Shown here: positions 1-8,142 of the stretch, one piece after another
Position numbering within the stretch: the stretch's first letter is position 1
Layout of the letters: each line of letters begins with the position of its first letter
Assembly (NCBI RefSeq): GCF_001984155.1
Contig: NZ_MTQO01000051.1
Coordinates: 1-64,000 of the forward strand
Source: Actinosynnema sp. ALI-1.44
GTDB lineage: Bacteria > Actinomycetota > Actinomycetes > Mycobacteriales > Pseudonocardiaceae
Length of the DNA stretch: 64,000 bases
Reading direction: 5' to 3'
Notes under the pieces: generated by a model
What the model was told of the DNA's origin: nothing
The model's database searches: none
The model's input: only the letters and a program-made list of their open reading frames with translations
Translations under genes and position numbers: made by a program

Positions 1-1
1 G

Positions 2-223
2 GTGGTGGCACAGCGGTGCGAAGTGGATCATTCGGTCCCCTACGCCGAGGGTGGCGTGACCGGGGTGGGGAATGTGGCGATGTTGTGTAAGCGCCACAAT
101 TTGATGCGGCAGCGCACTACCTGGCGGATGGATCAGGTGATGCCTGGGGTGCTGGCTTTTACCACTCCAGGCCGTAGGACTGTGCTTACCGCGCCCGTGG
201 GGTATGATGTTCCGCCGTTTTAG
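2..223 (+). CDS. HNH endonuclease (DUF222/13E12-type), C-terminal fragment
   Basis: Only the last 73 codons are in the window; the frame is open to the left edge, so the true start lies outside. The residues around CEVDHSVPYAEGGVT, followed by N..MLCKRHN and a conserved Trp, match the HNH nuclease end of the abundant actinobacterial DUF222/13E12 repeat family. These proteins are usually 400-500 aa, and their role is mostly unknown (mobile or house-keeping nuclease-like). It reads toward a 240-bp gap in which I see nothing notable. It is not expected to be part of the biosynthetic cluster. Confidence 0.75.
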   Translation: MVAQRCEVDHSVPYAEGGVTGVGNVAMLCKRHNLMRQRTTWRMDQVMPGVLAFTTPGRRTVLTAPVGYDVPPF

Positions 224-463
224 ATGCCTGCTTTCCAGCGGTGGCCACGGTTGAGTTACGGTCTGCCTACTTGTGGCCTGCTTGTCGCTGGGGCTGGTTT
301 TCACGGATAATGTCTGATTGCTTTGCGCTGTTGGTTGCGTTGGAGTGCGGTTTCCAGCCAGGGGTTCGGTTTCCGGCGCTGGGTGCACTGTGTTGGTTAC
401 GTACCAGCCCGTTGTGTGGTGGTTCAGAGTCCCTGACAGAAGATTTGACGTGTCGGCAGAGTC

Positions 464-1621
464 TTAGGCCCTTGATTCGGACGGGGCGCGGAACGCGGTG
501 GCGACGTCGCACAGGAACGCGATGTCGCTGTCGAGGTCGGGACCACCGGGCGCGATCCCGGGCGCCGGGTCGTCGGGTGGTGCCGCTCCCGTTGCCACGG
601 AACGGATCGCGGCGGCCAGGGCGGCCGCTTCCACCGCCGCGTCCAGCTTCTGGCCGGTGAGGCCGGATCGGGCAGCCGATCGACGTGCGTCGGCCGCCAC
701 TCGCGGGTCGATGTGCTCGCGCAGCGCCAGCCTGCCGTCGCGGATCTCGACCGCCCGGCGGTAGAGGCGCAGGTCGAGGTCACGCACGTCCAGCAGCTCC
801 GACAGCCGGTGTTTCGGTGGTACGAGGGCGATCGACGGGGTGACGCGGTACAGCGCCAGCCAGAGTGGACGCAGCTTCTGGTACTTGCGGTAGTTGCTGA
901 TCGGTGGCGGTGTCCGCCAGTTCGGCAACGCCAGACCGGCGAGCACCAGCACCGCTGCCGCCAGGGTGAGGTACCGGTCCAGCAGGATGTTCAACGCCCT
1001 CGGGTAGTCCAGTCCGATCCTGCGCGCGGCGAAGTACGCCGCCTTGTGGAAGTGGTACGTCACCGAGCAGAGCACGCCGGTCGCGATCAGCCTCAGACCC
1101 AGGCGTACCGCCGGGTCCGTTGTCATCGAGGCATAACGGACGCTCAGCACGGCCGCGGTGAGGAACGCGGGGAGCAACCCGGCCATGTAGACGAGCCAGT
1201 ACTCCAGCACACCGGGAGTCGCGCCGTACCGGCCCGCGAAGCGGACGTTGTCCACCGGCGCCTTGGTCAACGCGAACAGGACGCACATGCCCACGAACGC
1301 CGCCGCGATCCAGATCGCGTGCGGCACGGCCCGGCGGCGCGCGTCCTCGGGATGGTTGATCTGCAACAACATCGTCAGGCCGCCCCACCCCGCGACGAGG
1401 AACCCGCCGTGGTCGACCAGCCTGGCCACGTTCGGAATCCCGGTCAGGACACTCAGGCCGTGGTAGACCGGGGGCGCCTTCGCGGTGAGCGTCACCGCGA
1501 TGGACAGCATGACCACCCAGCTCATCGCGTTGGTGGGACCACGCGGGTGCAGGGCCAGCCGCACCACGACGACGGCGCACGCCAGCAACGCCGGACCGTA
1601 GTGCCGGATCAGTTCACCCAT
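464..1621 (-). CDS. MAB_1171c-type multi-pass membrane protein
   Basis: The protein has 385 aa. The first ~230 residues form about seven hydrophobic segments, beginning with HYGPALLACAVVVVRLAL. They are followed by a charged cytoplasmic tail of ~150 aa containing LRPLWLALYRVTP and LYRRAVEIRDGRLAL. This layout matches the family annotated as MAB_1171c putative transporter, whose substrate is unknown. The ATG overlaps the 3' end of the ImmA/IrrE gene by 8 bp, so the two are translationally coupled. The XRE / ImmA / MAB_1171c trio recurs in actinobacteria. The function beyond membrane location is not known. It is probably flanking DNA rather than part of the cluster. Confidence 0.75.
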   Translation of the reverse strand: MGELIRHYGPALLACAVVVVRLALHPRGPTNAMSWVVMLSIAVTLTAKAPPVYHGLSVLTGIPNVARLVDHGGFLVAGWGGLTMLLQINHPEDARRRAVPHAIWIAAAFVGMCVLFALTKAPVDNVRFAGRYGATPGVLEYWLVYMAGLLPAFLTAAVLSVRYASMTTDPAVRLGLRLIATGVLCSVTYHFHKAAYFAARRIGLDYPRALNILLDRYLTLAAAVLVLAGLALPNWRTPPPISNYRKYQKLRPLWLALYRVTPSIALVPPKHRLSELLDVRDLDLRLYRRAVEIRDGRLALREHIDPRVAADARRSAARSGLTGQKLDAAVEAAALAAAIRSVATGAAPPDDPAPGIAPGGPDLDSDIAFLCDVATAFRAPSESRA

Positions 1622-2117
1622 GCGTGCGGGGTGGCCAGTCGAACGCGGCCCTGATCCGCCCGCCGATGTCGTTGGGCGTCAGCGCCGCGGCCTGGTGCCG
1701 GATGATCGAGGCGAGCAGTTCGGCCTCCTGCTCCTCCGCCGCCTGGTACGAGGTGCGGGCCAGCATGGTCCGGATGACCTTGAAGTCCAGGTGCGGCAGC
1801 AGGGAACGGATGTGCTCGGCCTCGGGGATGCCCGCGCTGTAGTGCCCGCACAACAGGTGGCCCAGTTCGTGCAGGATGATGTGTTCCTGGTGCGGTGGCG
1901 AGGTTCCGTCCTCGTAGAAGATCAGATCCGCGGTGTCGGTGGACAACCACACCCCGTGCGCCTCGGACAGTCCGGTGACCGGCACGAGGTGGATGGGACG
2001 GCCGCGCTGCCCGGCCACACGCCTGCACAACTCGTGCGCGTCGAACGGGTACATCAGGGGCAACTGCCCCGCGATGGCCTCGCATCGGCGTCGCAGTTGT
2101 TTGAGCTCGGCGCTCAT
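1614..2117 (-). CDS. ImmA/IrrE-family metallopeptidase
   Basis: The protein has 167 aa with the zinc motif HELGH near residue 80, preceded by a LIFYED..HQEHII strand. This is the ImmA/IrrE (COG2856) peptidase core. Family members cleave or inactivate a cognate XRE repressor to relieve repression. The start at 2117 is chosen because GGGAGG lies a few bases upstream; a longer frame upstream lacks this. It is followed by the overlapping membrane protein gene and preceded by an XRE gene on the same strand, the usual pairing. Cleavage of the neighbouring XRE protein is inferred from family knowledge. Confidence 0.85.
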   Translation of the reverse strand: MSAELKQLRRRCEAIAGQLPLMYPFDAHELCRRVAGQRGRPIHLVPVTGLSEAHGVWLSTDTADLIFYEDGTSPPHQEHIILHELGHLLCGHYSAGIPEAEHIRSLLPHLDFKVIRTMLARTSYQAAEEQEAELLASIIRHQAAALTPNDIGGRIRAAFDWPPRTHG

Positions 2118-2244
2118 CGCACCTCCCAGGAGGGGCAAAGTCGTGGTCAGCACTGCCGCATGCCACGTATCTTGCCCGATTCCCGATGGTGCGTATCGGG
2201 AATGGACCGTTTGCGCCGACGAATCGGGATTCGTCGGGTCTCGG

Positions 2245-2688
2245 TCAGGATTCCGCCTTGTCCCGCTCGTCCGGCAGCCCCTCGATCTCCCGTGCCCGCT
2301 CCACCATCTCGGTGATCGCGCCGAGGCTCTTGGCCGACAGCCCGGAGGCCCGCAACGCGATCTGCCGCACCGAGGCGTCCCGCAGTGCGGCGAGCAACGC
2401 GAGTTCCGCGTCCACTTGGCTGGTCGTGGTGGCGTCGAAGAAGTACGCGGGCGGGACGCCGAAGAACCCGGCCAGCGCCTCGAGGTGCCGCCGGGTCGGG
2501 TTGTCCCGCAGGCCTTTGCGCAGCTGCCAGAGGTAGGTGGCCGAGATCGTCGGCCCGCCACCGGACCGGATGGTCTCGGCGACCTCCTCGAAGCTGTACT
2601 CCTTGCCGCTGTGCGGCCGGACGGTCCGGAACAGGTGGTCCACCTTCGCCGCAAGGGTTCGTTCGCTCGACGACGAAACGTCCGGCAT
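2245..2688 (-). CDS. XRE-family transcriptional regulator
   Basis: The protein has 147 aa with an N-terminal helix-turn-helix (FEEVAETIRSGGG..ISATYLWQLRKGLRDNP) and a HLEALAGFFGVP segment typical of XRE repressors that pair with ImmA peptidases. The tail carries helices with ITEMVERAREIEGLPDE. I chose the ATG at 2688 because GGGAGGAGG sits just upstream. The alternative ATG at 2718 overlaps a likely -10 element. It probably represses its own operon with the ImmA and membrane-protein genes. The 127-bp gap to the ImmA gene shows no feature. Confidence 0.85.
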   Translation of the reverse strand: MPDVSSSSERTLAAKVDHLFRTVRPHSGKEYSFEEVAETIRSGGGPTISATYLWQLRKGLRDNPTRRHLEALAGFFGVPPAYFFDATTTSQVDAELALLAALRDASVRQIALRASGLSAKSLGAITEMVERAREIEGLPDERDKAES

Positions 2689-2726
2689 CTCCGCCTCCTC
2701 CCACACGCGGTCAAGCATAGCGTCAT

Positions 2727-2775
2727 GTCAACTGGCCTGAAGCAGCTTCCGGCAACCGGATTCACGACAGTTGAC
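2727..2775. promoter_or_regulatory. Inverted repeat in the XRE/LmbU divergent region
   Basis: GTCAACTG (2727-2734) and CAGTTGAC (2768-2775) form a perfect 8-bp inverted repeat across 33 bp, between the leftward XRE gene and the rightward LmbU gene. The right arm overlaps a -35 hexamer for the LmbU gene. On the other strand a TATGCT -10 lies at 2719-2714, just before the XRE ribosome-binding site. An operator for the XRE repressor is plausible from position, but this is inference. Confidence 0.4.
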
Positions 2776-2799
2776 GCCTCATTTACATCAGCTTATGCT
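2771..2799 (+). promoter_or_regulatory. Sigma70-like promoter for the first LmbU gene
   Basis: TTGACG (2771-2776) and TATGCT (2794-2799) are separated by exactly 17 bp, close to the HrdB-type consensus. The predicted start near 2806 would leave a leader of about 50 nt before the GTG at 2855. Confidence 0.5.
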
Positions 2800-2854
2800 C
2801 GTCCTACCGCCATGAACTCATGTGAAAGCGTGGGCAACACCGTTGGGAGGAAGG

Positions 2855-3532
2855 GTGGACACCCCCAGCAACACAGTGCCTGCCGCCGGGGGACTTCTGC
2901 GGCAGTCACGTTCGCGCGAACACCGGGACGGTGCCGGTTCACGGCCGTTGCCCGGTGTCGGGCTTACCAAACGCACCAGCTTCACCCTGCCGCCGGGCGT
3001 CCCGATGGACGAGTGGAGCCGGATCGGACGGCAGATCGACACCATCGCGGCCTCGTCGTCGTGGTGGCTGGGGGACTGGTTGATCTACGGCCAGTCCCAG
3101 TACCCGGACCTGTACAAACGGGCCGTCGAGCAGACCGCGCTGGACTACCAGACGCTGCGCAACTACGCCTGGGTCGCGCGCCAGTACCCGGTCGCGCGGC
3201 GCCGGGCGGCGCTGAGTTTCCAGCACCACGCCGAACTGGCGTCGATGACCACGGACGAGCAGGACCAGTGGCTGGACCGGGCCGAGAAGTTCGGCTGGTC
3301 CCGCAACGAACTGCGCAACCGGGTCAGGGCCAGCAGACGGGTCAACCGCGGCGGCGACGCCGACGCGGACCGGATCCTCAAGATCCAGATGACGGTCCCG
3401 CCCAGCCAGAAGCAGCGCTGGATGCGGGCCGCCGCCTCCGAGTCCGAGCAGGACTTCGTCAACTGGATGGTGTCCGTGCTGGACAAGGCGGCGGCGGCGA
3501 CGCTGCGGACCGCCACCGCCGGTCAGCTCTGA
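2855..3532 (+). CDS. LmbU-family cluster-situated transcriptional regulator (copy 1)
   Basis: The protein has 225 aa. Its central block, from DEWSRIGRQIDTIAASSSWW through YGQSQYP, LDYQTLRNYAWVARQYP and LSFQHHAELAS to WSRNELRNRVRAS, is the hallmark of LmbU. This is the lincomycin activator family that also includes NovE- and HmnF-like proteins. The DNA-binding region lies in this block and the C-terminal ~60 aa are variable. The GTG at 2855 follows GGGAGGAA; an earlier GTG at 2822 lacks a site. Its 3' end overlaps the convergent PH-domain gene by 10 bp. It is likely an activator of the cluster. A second paralog lies at 24139-24789. Confidence 0.85.
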   Translation: MDTPSNTVPAAGGLLRQSRSREHRDGAGSRPLPGVGLTKRTSFTLPPGVPMDEWSRIGRQIDTIAASSSWWLGDWLIYGQSQYPDLYKRAVEQTALDYQTLRNYAWVARQYPVARRRAALSFQHHAELASMTTDEQDQWLDRAEKFGWSRNELRNRVRASRRVNRGGDADADRILKIQMTVPPSQKQRWMRAAASESEQDFVNWMVSVLDKAAAATLRTATAGQL

Positions 3533-5052
3533 GGTTCCAGGAACTGGGCGATCAGGCCTGGCACGCACTCATCGGCGAACGCCAGGCCTGTGTGCTCTTC
3601 CACGTCGTACACCGAGTACCGCTTGTTCCCGGCGGACGTGGTCGCGGTCAGCGTGACCAAGCCCTTGCGGCGCTGGAAGATCGACTGGTTGATGGTCCAG
3701 CCGATGACACCGTCGCGTTGCAGCGCCGTGGTCTTGCGCCACAGCCCGCCGTGCCGCGACACCAGGAACCGGCCGCTGATGGCGTGTCCCAGGTTGCGGT
3801 ACGCGTCCACGGCCGCGGGCAGGCCGATCCCGAGCGTCACCAACGCCCAGCTCCACGCGATGTGCAGCAACACATCCGTGGTCAGCAAGCCGATCACGGC
3901 CAGCACGACCGACGGCACCAGGCCGATCAGGGCGGCCCAGGTGAGCCGCCGGTTGCGCGCCGCCGTCACGTGACCACGCAGTATCGACGGGTCCGTGGGG
4001 GACTCGGCGGCGTTCACCACCGACGCGGCGACCTGGTGGGCCAACGCGGAGGGTGCGTTCGGCAGCAGCGTCTTGTGGTCGCTCTCCTCGCCGTGCTCCT
4101 CCTCGGCGAGCCCCGTCGCGACCGCGTCGACCCGGGCCGCGCCCAGGAGCCGATGACCCAACGTCTCGACGACTTGCACGCCACGCAGCCGGTCCTCGCT
4201 CAGCGACACCGAGTGCGTGGTCATCAGCCCACGCCTGACCCTGAGCGTGCCGGTAGTTGTTCCGCTGGCTTCCCGGTCGAGGCGATAGTCCCACCAGGTC
4301 GTCACGAACAGCAGCAAAGCGCCCACAGCGCCGACGACTCCGCCTACGCCCACGACGACGAGGATCGCGACGGCCAACGGCATGCGGTCCAACAGTTCCC
4401 ACGTCCAGGTCAGCACGTCGGCCTCGACCCCGAACAGTTCCGCGACGCTCAACACCCCGCCGAACGCCCCCGAGCCGAGGAAGAACGCCTCCACCGACAG
4501 CGGTGCGTACCAGACCCAACGGCGGTCGAGTTCCGCGAGGACGTCGTCGTCATTCTCGCCGGTGAGCGCGTGGCCGAGCAGGTCACGCCGCAGCCGATCG
4601 GCCTCGGCCCGGCTGACCGCGTCCAGCTCCAGCGAGGTCTTGTCCTTGTCGACGTGCTCGCCGGTACCGATCTCCACCTTCGCCAGGCCGCACAGCCGCA
4701 GCAGGATTCCCGCGCTGATGTCGACGCTGCGGATCCGGTCACGCGGCAACGACCGCTCCTTGCGCAGGAAGATGCCGGTGTGCATTTCGAGCCGGTCGGC
4801 CGAAAGCCGGTACCGGGTCCTGCTCCAGCGCAACCAGTCGCCGACCAACCCCGCCGTGACCAGCAGCACGACACCGGGCGCGAGCCACGCGAGCACGACC
4901 CCGAGCGACCAGCCGAAGATCCAGGAGACGACGGACGCCAGCGAGAACCCCGAGACGCCGGTGAAGCCGATCAGCGTCGCGGTGGTGATGGCGATCGTCC
5001 GCCAGTCCAGCCTGCGCCACTCCTGCGAGGTCCGGGTCATCACAGCCGTCAT
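3523..5052 (-). CDS. Bacterial PH-domain membrane protein (YdbT-like)
   Basis: The protein has 509 aa. It has paired membrane segments near the N-terminus (about residues 15-75), in the middle and near residue 370. These alternate with PH-like blocks such as TRYRLSADRLEMHTGIFLRKE and RDRIRSVDIS, and a second copy with GLWRKTTALQRDGVIGW. This is the bPH_2 / YdbT architecture. Known relatives in Bacillus contribute to envelope-stress or antimicrobial tolerance, but the biochemical role is unclear. Its ATG overlaps the stop of the YdbS-like gene (ATGA). That gene is in turn coupled to GT1, so both appear to be the distal end of the glycosyltransferase operon. A role in self-protection is inferred. 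Confidence 0.8.
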   Translation of the reverse strand: MTAVMTRTSQEWRRLDWRTIAITTATLIGFTGVSGFSLASVVSWIFGWSLGVVLAWLAPGVVLLVTAGLVGDWLRWSRTRYRLSADRLEMHTGIFLRKERSLPRDRIRSVDISAGILLRLCGLAKVEIGTGEHVDKDKTSLELDAVSRAEADRLRRDLLGHALTGENDDDVLAELDRRWVWYAPLSVEAFFLGSGAFGGVLSVAELFGVEADVLTWTWELLDRMPLAVAILVVVGVGGVVGAVGALLLFVTTWWDYRLDREASGTTTGTLRVRRGLMTTHSVSLSEDRLRGVQVVETLGHRLLGAARVDAVATGLAEEEHGEESDHKTLLPNAPSALAHQVAASVVNAAESPTDPSILRGHVTAARNRRLTWAALIGLVPSVVLAVIGLLTTDVLLHIAWSWALVTLGIGLPAAVDAYRNLGHAISGRFLVSRHGGLWRKTTALQRDGVIGWTINQSIFQRRKGLVTLTATTSAGNKRYSVYDVEEHTGLAFADECVPGLIAQFLEPQS

Positions 5053-5603
5053 GTGGCGTCCTGGGGGATGAGTTTGGTGATGTCGGCGAGCCGGTGCGCC
5101 AACTCCGCCGCCACCTCGCCGTCGAGGCCTTTCACGGTCACCGCGCCCGCCGACGACGCCGTCGTGATGATCAGCGTCGCCAGGCCGAACCGCTGCTCCA
5201 GCGGGCCGCGTTCGGTGTCGACGGTCTGGATCCGGGACATCGGTGCGATCCGCGACTCCTGGAAGAAGAACCCGGTCCGGGTGTAGACGGCGGTTTCCGT
5301 CACCTCCCACCGGTGCACGCGGTACCACCACAGCGGCAACAACGCGGCCAGTGGGAGGCCGATCACGACGACCACGAGCGCGGCGAACACGAGCCAGAAC
5401 CGCGCCGGAGGGATGAAGACCCCCAGCGCGGCGAGCAGCACGGCCACCGTGATCGCGCTCAGCCCGATCTGCCACCGCCACCACGGGATCGCCCGCTGGT
5501 CGACCCGGTTGCCCGGTGGGCGCAACCGGACCGGTCCGGCCTGGGTGGTCAACGAAGTCTCCTCCTCGATGCGGAACTGTCCCGCCGGCGGGATGCCGGT
5601 CAT
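5049..5603 (-). CDS. Bacterial PH-domain membrane protein (YdbS-like)
   Basis: The protein has 184 aa. Two adjacent hydrophobic helices (about residues 42-90) are followed by one PH-like block (VHRWEVTETAVYTRTGFFFQ, then RIAPMSRIQTVDTERGPLEQ and a GLATLIITTAS strand). This is the usual YdbS shape. It starts inside the stop codon of GT1 (ATGA) and ends inside the start of the YdbT-like gene (ATGA). The three genes are therefore translationally coupled. In many bacteria ydbS and ydbT are adjacent and thought to act together at the membrane. Finding them fused to a glycosyltransferase operon suggests a role in tolerance or export of the product, but that is inference. Confidence 0.8.
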   Translation of the reverse strand: MTGIPPAGQFRIEEETSLTTQAGPVRLRPPGNRVDQRAIPWWRWQIGLSAITVAVLLAALGVFIPPARFWLVFAALVVVVIGLPLAALLPLWWYRVHRWEVTETAVYTRTGFFFQESRIAPMSRIQTVDTERGPLEQRFGLATLIITTASSAGAVTVKGLDGEVAAELAHRLADITKLIPQDAT

Positions 5604-6871
5604 TGGCGGTACTTCTCGGTGAGCTCCGCCAGGTGCGGGACGAGCTCGTTCGGCGTCGGCATCGCGAGCATCTCGTCGCGCAGGTCACGGGCGCGCTCGC
5701 GGAACGACGACTCGTCGAGCAACCTGAGCAGCCGTTCCCGGACGCCCGCGCCGGTCGCCTCGGTCGCGTGGATCTCCAGACCGGCGCCGTAGTCCGCCAG
5801 CTTCCTGGCGAGCGCGGGCTGGTCGGAATCCCACGGTAGCGACAGCTGCGGCACGCCGTGCAACGTCGTCGTGGCCATGGTGCCGATGCCCGCGTGGTGG
5901 ATCACGGCCGTGCAGGTCGGGGCGAGCGCGTCGACCGGCGCGAAGTGCACCAGCCGCGCGTTGTCCGGCACCTCGCGCAGCTTCGCCTGCTCGGCCCGGT
6001 CGATCGTGGCGACGACCTCGATGTCCAGGTCCGCCAGCGAGGTCAGGATCTCCTGGACGTCGACGATGTAGCCGTCCGGGCGTTCGGCGATGATGCTGCT
6101 GCCGAGCGTCAGCCCGACCCGTGGTTTCGCCGGTGGAGTCCACAGCCAGTTCTCCACGGTCGCGGTGCCGTTGTACGGGACGTAGCGCAGCGGCACGTTG
6201 TGCACGTCGCCGACCACCCGCAGCGGGTCCGGCAGCTGGTCGATGGTGAAGTGCCCGGTGATCACGTCCTCCGAGAACTCCGTGCCGTACCGGTTGAGGT
6301 TGCCGGTGAGCCACTCCTGCAACGCGTCGCCCCGGTCCTCGGGCGGCTGCTTCTCCTTGAGGTCCAGGTAGTGCGCGCGGGTGACACTGAAGATGTCGAC
6401 GCTCCACAACAGACGGGCGTGGGCCGCGCCGACGACCTTCGCCGCGATCGAGCCCGCGAACGCCGCGGACTCCCAGATCACCAGGTCCGGTTTCCACTGC
6501 CGGGCGAACACCACCAGCTGGTGGATCATCGGCACGTTCACGGCCTTGTACCACCACTCGACGTGGTTGTCGTAGCCGGACTTCATGTAGTCCCAAGTGA
6601 TCCGCTCGGGGAAGTCGACCACGTCGTAGGGGCGCGGGAAACCGGGCTCGTCTTCTTCTTCGTCCGCGCTCCCGTCGTCGAAGTCGGCGGCCCGGCCGTA
6701 GTTGCGGCTGCCCACCGGCACGGCGGTCAGCCCGGCCTGGGTGATCGTCTCGGCGAAGTCGGGCTGGCTGGCCACGGCGACCTCGTGCCCGGCCGTGCGC
6801 AGGGCGGAGGCCAGCGGAACCATGAAGTGGAAGAGGGTCTTGGCCGGTTCGGTGACGAACAGGACTCGCAT
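5600..6871 (-). CDS. Macrolide-type glycosyltransferase GT1 (GT-B, GT1 family)
   Basis: The protein has 423 aa, the full length for EryCIII/DesVII-like enzymes that move deoxysugars from dTDP-sugars to secondary metabolites. The N-terminus MRVLFVTEPAKTLFHFMVPL is shared by all eight GTs in this window. The donor-side motif AVIHHAGIGTMATTTLHG is intact near residue 300, and the acceptor-side VITGHFTIDQLPDPLR is present. A variable acidic loop (DDGSADEEEDEP) lies around residue 65. It is the last GT of the tandem array and is coupled by ATGA to the PH-domain pair. The sugar and acceptor cannot be read from sequence. Confidence 0.9.
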   Translation of the reverse strand: MRVLFVTEPAKTLFHFMVPLASALRTAGHEVAVASQPDFAETITQAGLTAVPVGSRNYGRAADFDDGSADEEEDEPGFPRPYDVVDFPERITWDYMKSGYDNHVEWWYKAVNVPMIHQLVVFARQWKPDLVIWESAAFAGSIAAKVVGAAHARLLWSVDIFSVTRAHYLDLKEKQPPEDRGDALQEWLTGNLNRYGTEFSEDVITGHFTIDQLPDPLRVVGDVHNVPLRYVPYNGTATVENWLWTPPAKPRVGLTLGSSIIAERPDGYIVDVQEILTSLADLDIEVVATIDRAEQAKLREVPDNARLVHFAPVDALAPTCTAVIHHAGIGTMATTTLHGVPQLSLPWDSDQPALARKLADYGAGLEIHATEATGAGVRERLLRLLDESSFRERARDLRDEMLAMPTPNELVPHLAELTEKYRQ

Positions 6872-6885
6872 CGGTGTTCTCCTTG

Positions 6886-8133
6886 TCAGTACTCGGCCAG
6901 CCGCGCGGCCACCTGGCTGGGGTCGGGCATGGCGAGCATCTCGTCACGCAACCGGCCCGCGCTGTGGCGGAAAGATGGCTCGTGCAGCAGGCGCAGCACG
7001 GCCTGGCGGACGGTGTGGCCCTTGGCCGCGCTGGGATCGATCGCCAACCCTGCGCCCTGCACGGCCAGTTTGCGGGCCAGGGCGGGTTCGTCGAAGTGCA
7101 GCGGCAGCGCCAATTGCGGCACGCCCTGCAACGACGTGGTCGCCAGCGTGCCGATTCCCGCGTGGTGCACCACCGCGCTGCACGACGGGACCAGTGCCTG
7201 CAACGGGACGTACGGGACCACGGTCGCGTTCGCCGGAACGTGGCTGAGCTTGCGCTGTTCGCTCTCCGCCACCGTGGCCACGACGTCGACGTCCAGGTCC
7301 GCCAGTGAGTCGAGGATGTCCTGGATGCCGACGACGTAGCCGTCGAAGGCCTCGGTGGCCGTGATGCCGAACGTGATCGCGATCCTGGGTCGTGCGGCGT
7401 CCGGCCAGAGCCATCGGGGGACTGTCGCCTGGCCGCCGTACGGCACGTACCGCATCGGCAGGTAGCGCAGATCCGCCTTGACGCGCAACGACTCCGGCAG
7501 TTGGTCGATGGTCATCTGCCCGGTGACCATGTCCTCGTCGAACGAGCCGCCGTGCTCGCGGGCGTGCGCGTCCAGCCATTCGGCGAACGCGTCGCCGCGC
7601 TCGTCCGGCGGCTGGACTTGCTTGAGCCGCACGTAGTGTTCCCGCGTGACGCCGAAGACGTCCATACTCCACAACAGACGCACGTGCCTGGCACCGACCG
7701 CCCTCGCGGCGATCGGCCCCGCGTAGACCGACGGTTCCCAGACGACCAGGTCCGGCCGCCAGTGCCGGGCGAAAGCCACCAGGTCCACGATCATCGGCTG
7801 GCTGTCGATCTTGTGCCACCAGGGGACGTGGTAGTCATACCCGGCCTTCAGGTACTCCCAGCTGACCTTGGCCGGGTCGTCCACCACGTCGTACGGCTTG
7901 AACAACCCGGTCCGCGCGGCCGCGCCGGGCTCCGGCTCCAGCCCGGCCAGCCGCCGGTGGTGGTGGTCGCGGCCGACGGGCACGGCGGTCAGGCCGGACC
8001 GGGCGATCGTGTCGGCCAGCCGGGGCTGGCTGGCCACGCGCACCTCGTGCCCGGCCGTGCGCAACGCCCAGGCCAGCGGCACCATCGACTGGAAGATGCT
8101 CCGGTCGGGGCAGGTGGTGAACAGAACGCGCAT
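6886..8133 (-). CDS. Macrolide-type glycosyltransferase GT2
   Basis: The protein has 415 aa, full length for the family. The opening block MRVLFTTCPDRSIFQSMVPL, the middle WRPDLVVWEPSVYAGPIAA, the conserved MVTGQMTIDQLPESLR and the donor-binding AVVHHAGIGTLATTSLQG are all intact. It is very similar in layout to GT3, GT5 and GT6, which indicates tandem duplication. The gap to GT1 is 14 bp. It probably adds one dTDP-deoxysugar to the growing glycan or peptide. Specificity cannot be predicted here. Confidence 0.9.
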   Translation of the reverse strand: MRVLFTTCPDRSIFQSMVPLAWALRTAGHEVRVASQPRLADTIARSGLTAVPVGRDHHHRRLAGLEPEPGAAARTGLFKPYDVVDDPAKVSWEYLKAGYDYHVPWWHKIDSQPMIVDLVAFARHWRPDLVVWEPSVYAGPIAARAVGARHVRLLWSMDVFGVTREHYVRLKQVQPPDERGDAFAEWLDAHAREHGGSFDEDMVTGQMTIDQLPESLRVKADLRYLPMRYVPYGGQATVPRWLWPDAARPRIAITFGITATEAFDGYVVGIQDILDSLADLDVDVVATVAESEQRKLSHVPANATVVPYVPLQALVPSCSAVVHHAGIGTLATTSLQGVPQLALPLHFDEPALARKLAVQGAGLAIDPSAAKGHTVRQAVLRLLHEPSFRHSAGRLRDEMLAMPDPSQVAARLAEY

Positions 8134-8142
8134 GGTCGTCTT

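Noticed and set aside
1933-5286. Long plus-strand open frame of 1117 codons
   Set aside because: It is antisense to the ImmA, XRE and PH-domain genes. Its composition is Arg/Pro/Gln-rich without any family motif, typical of a high-GC shadow frame.
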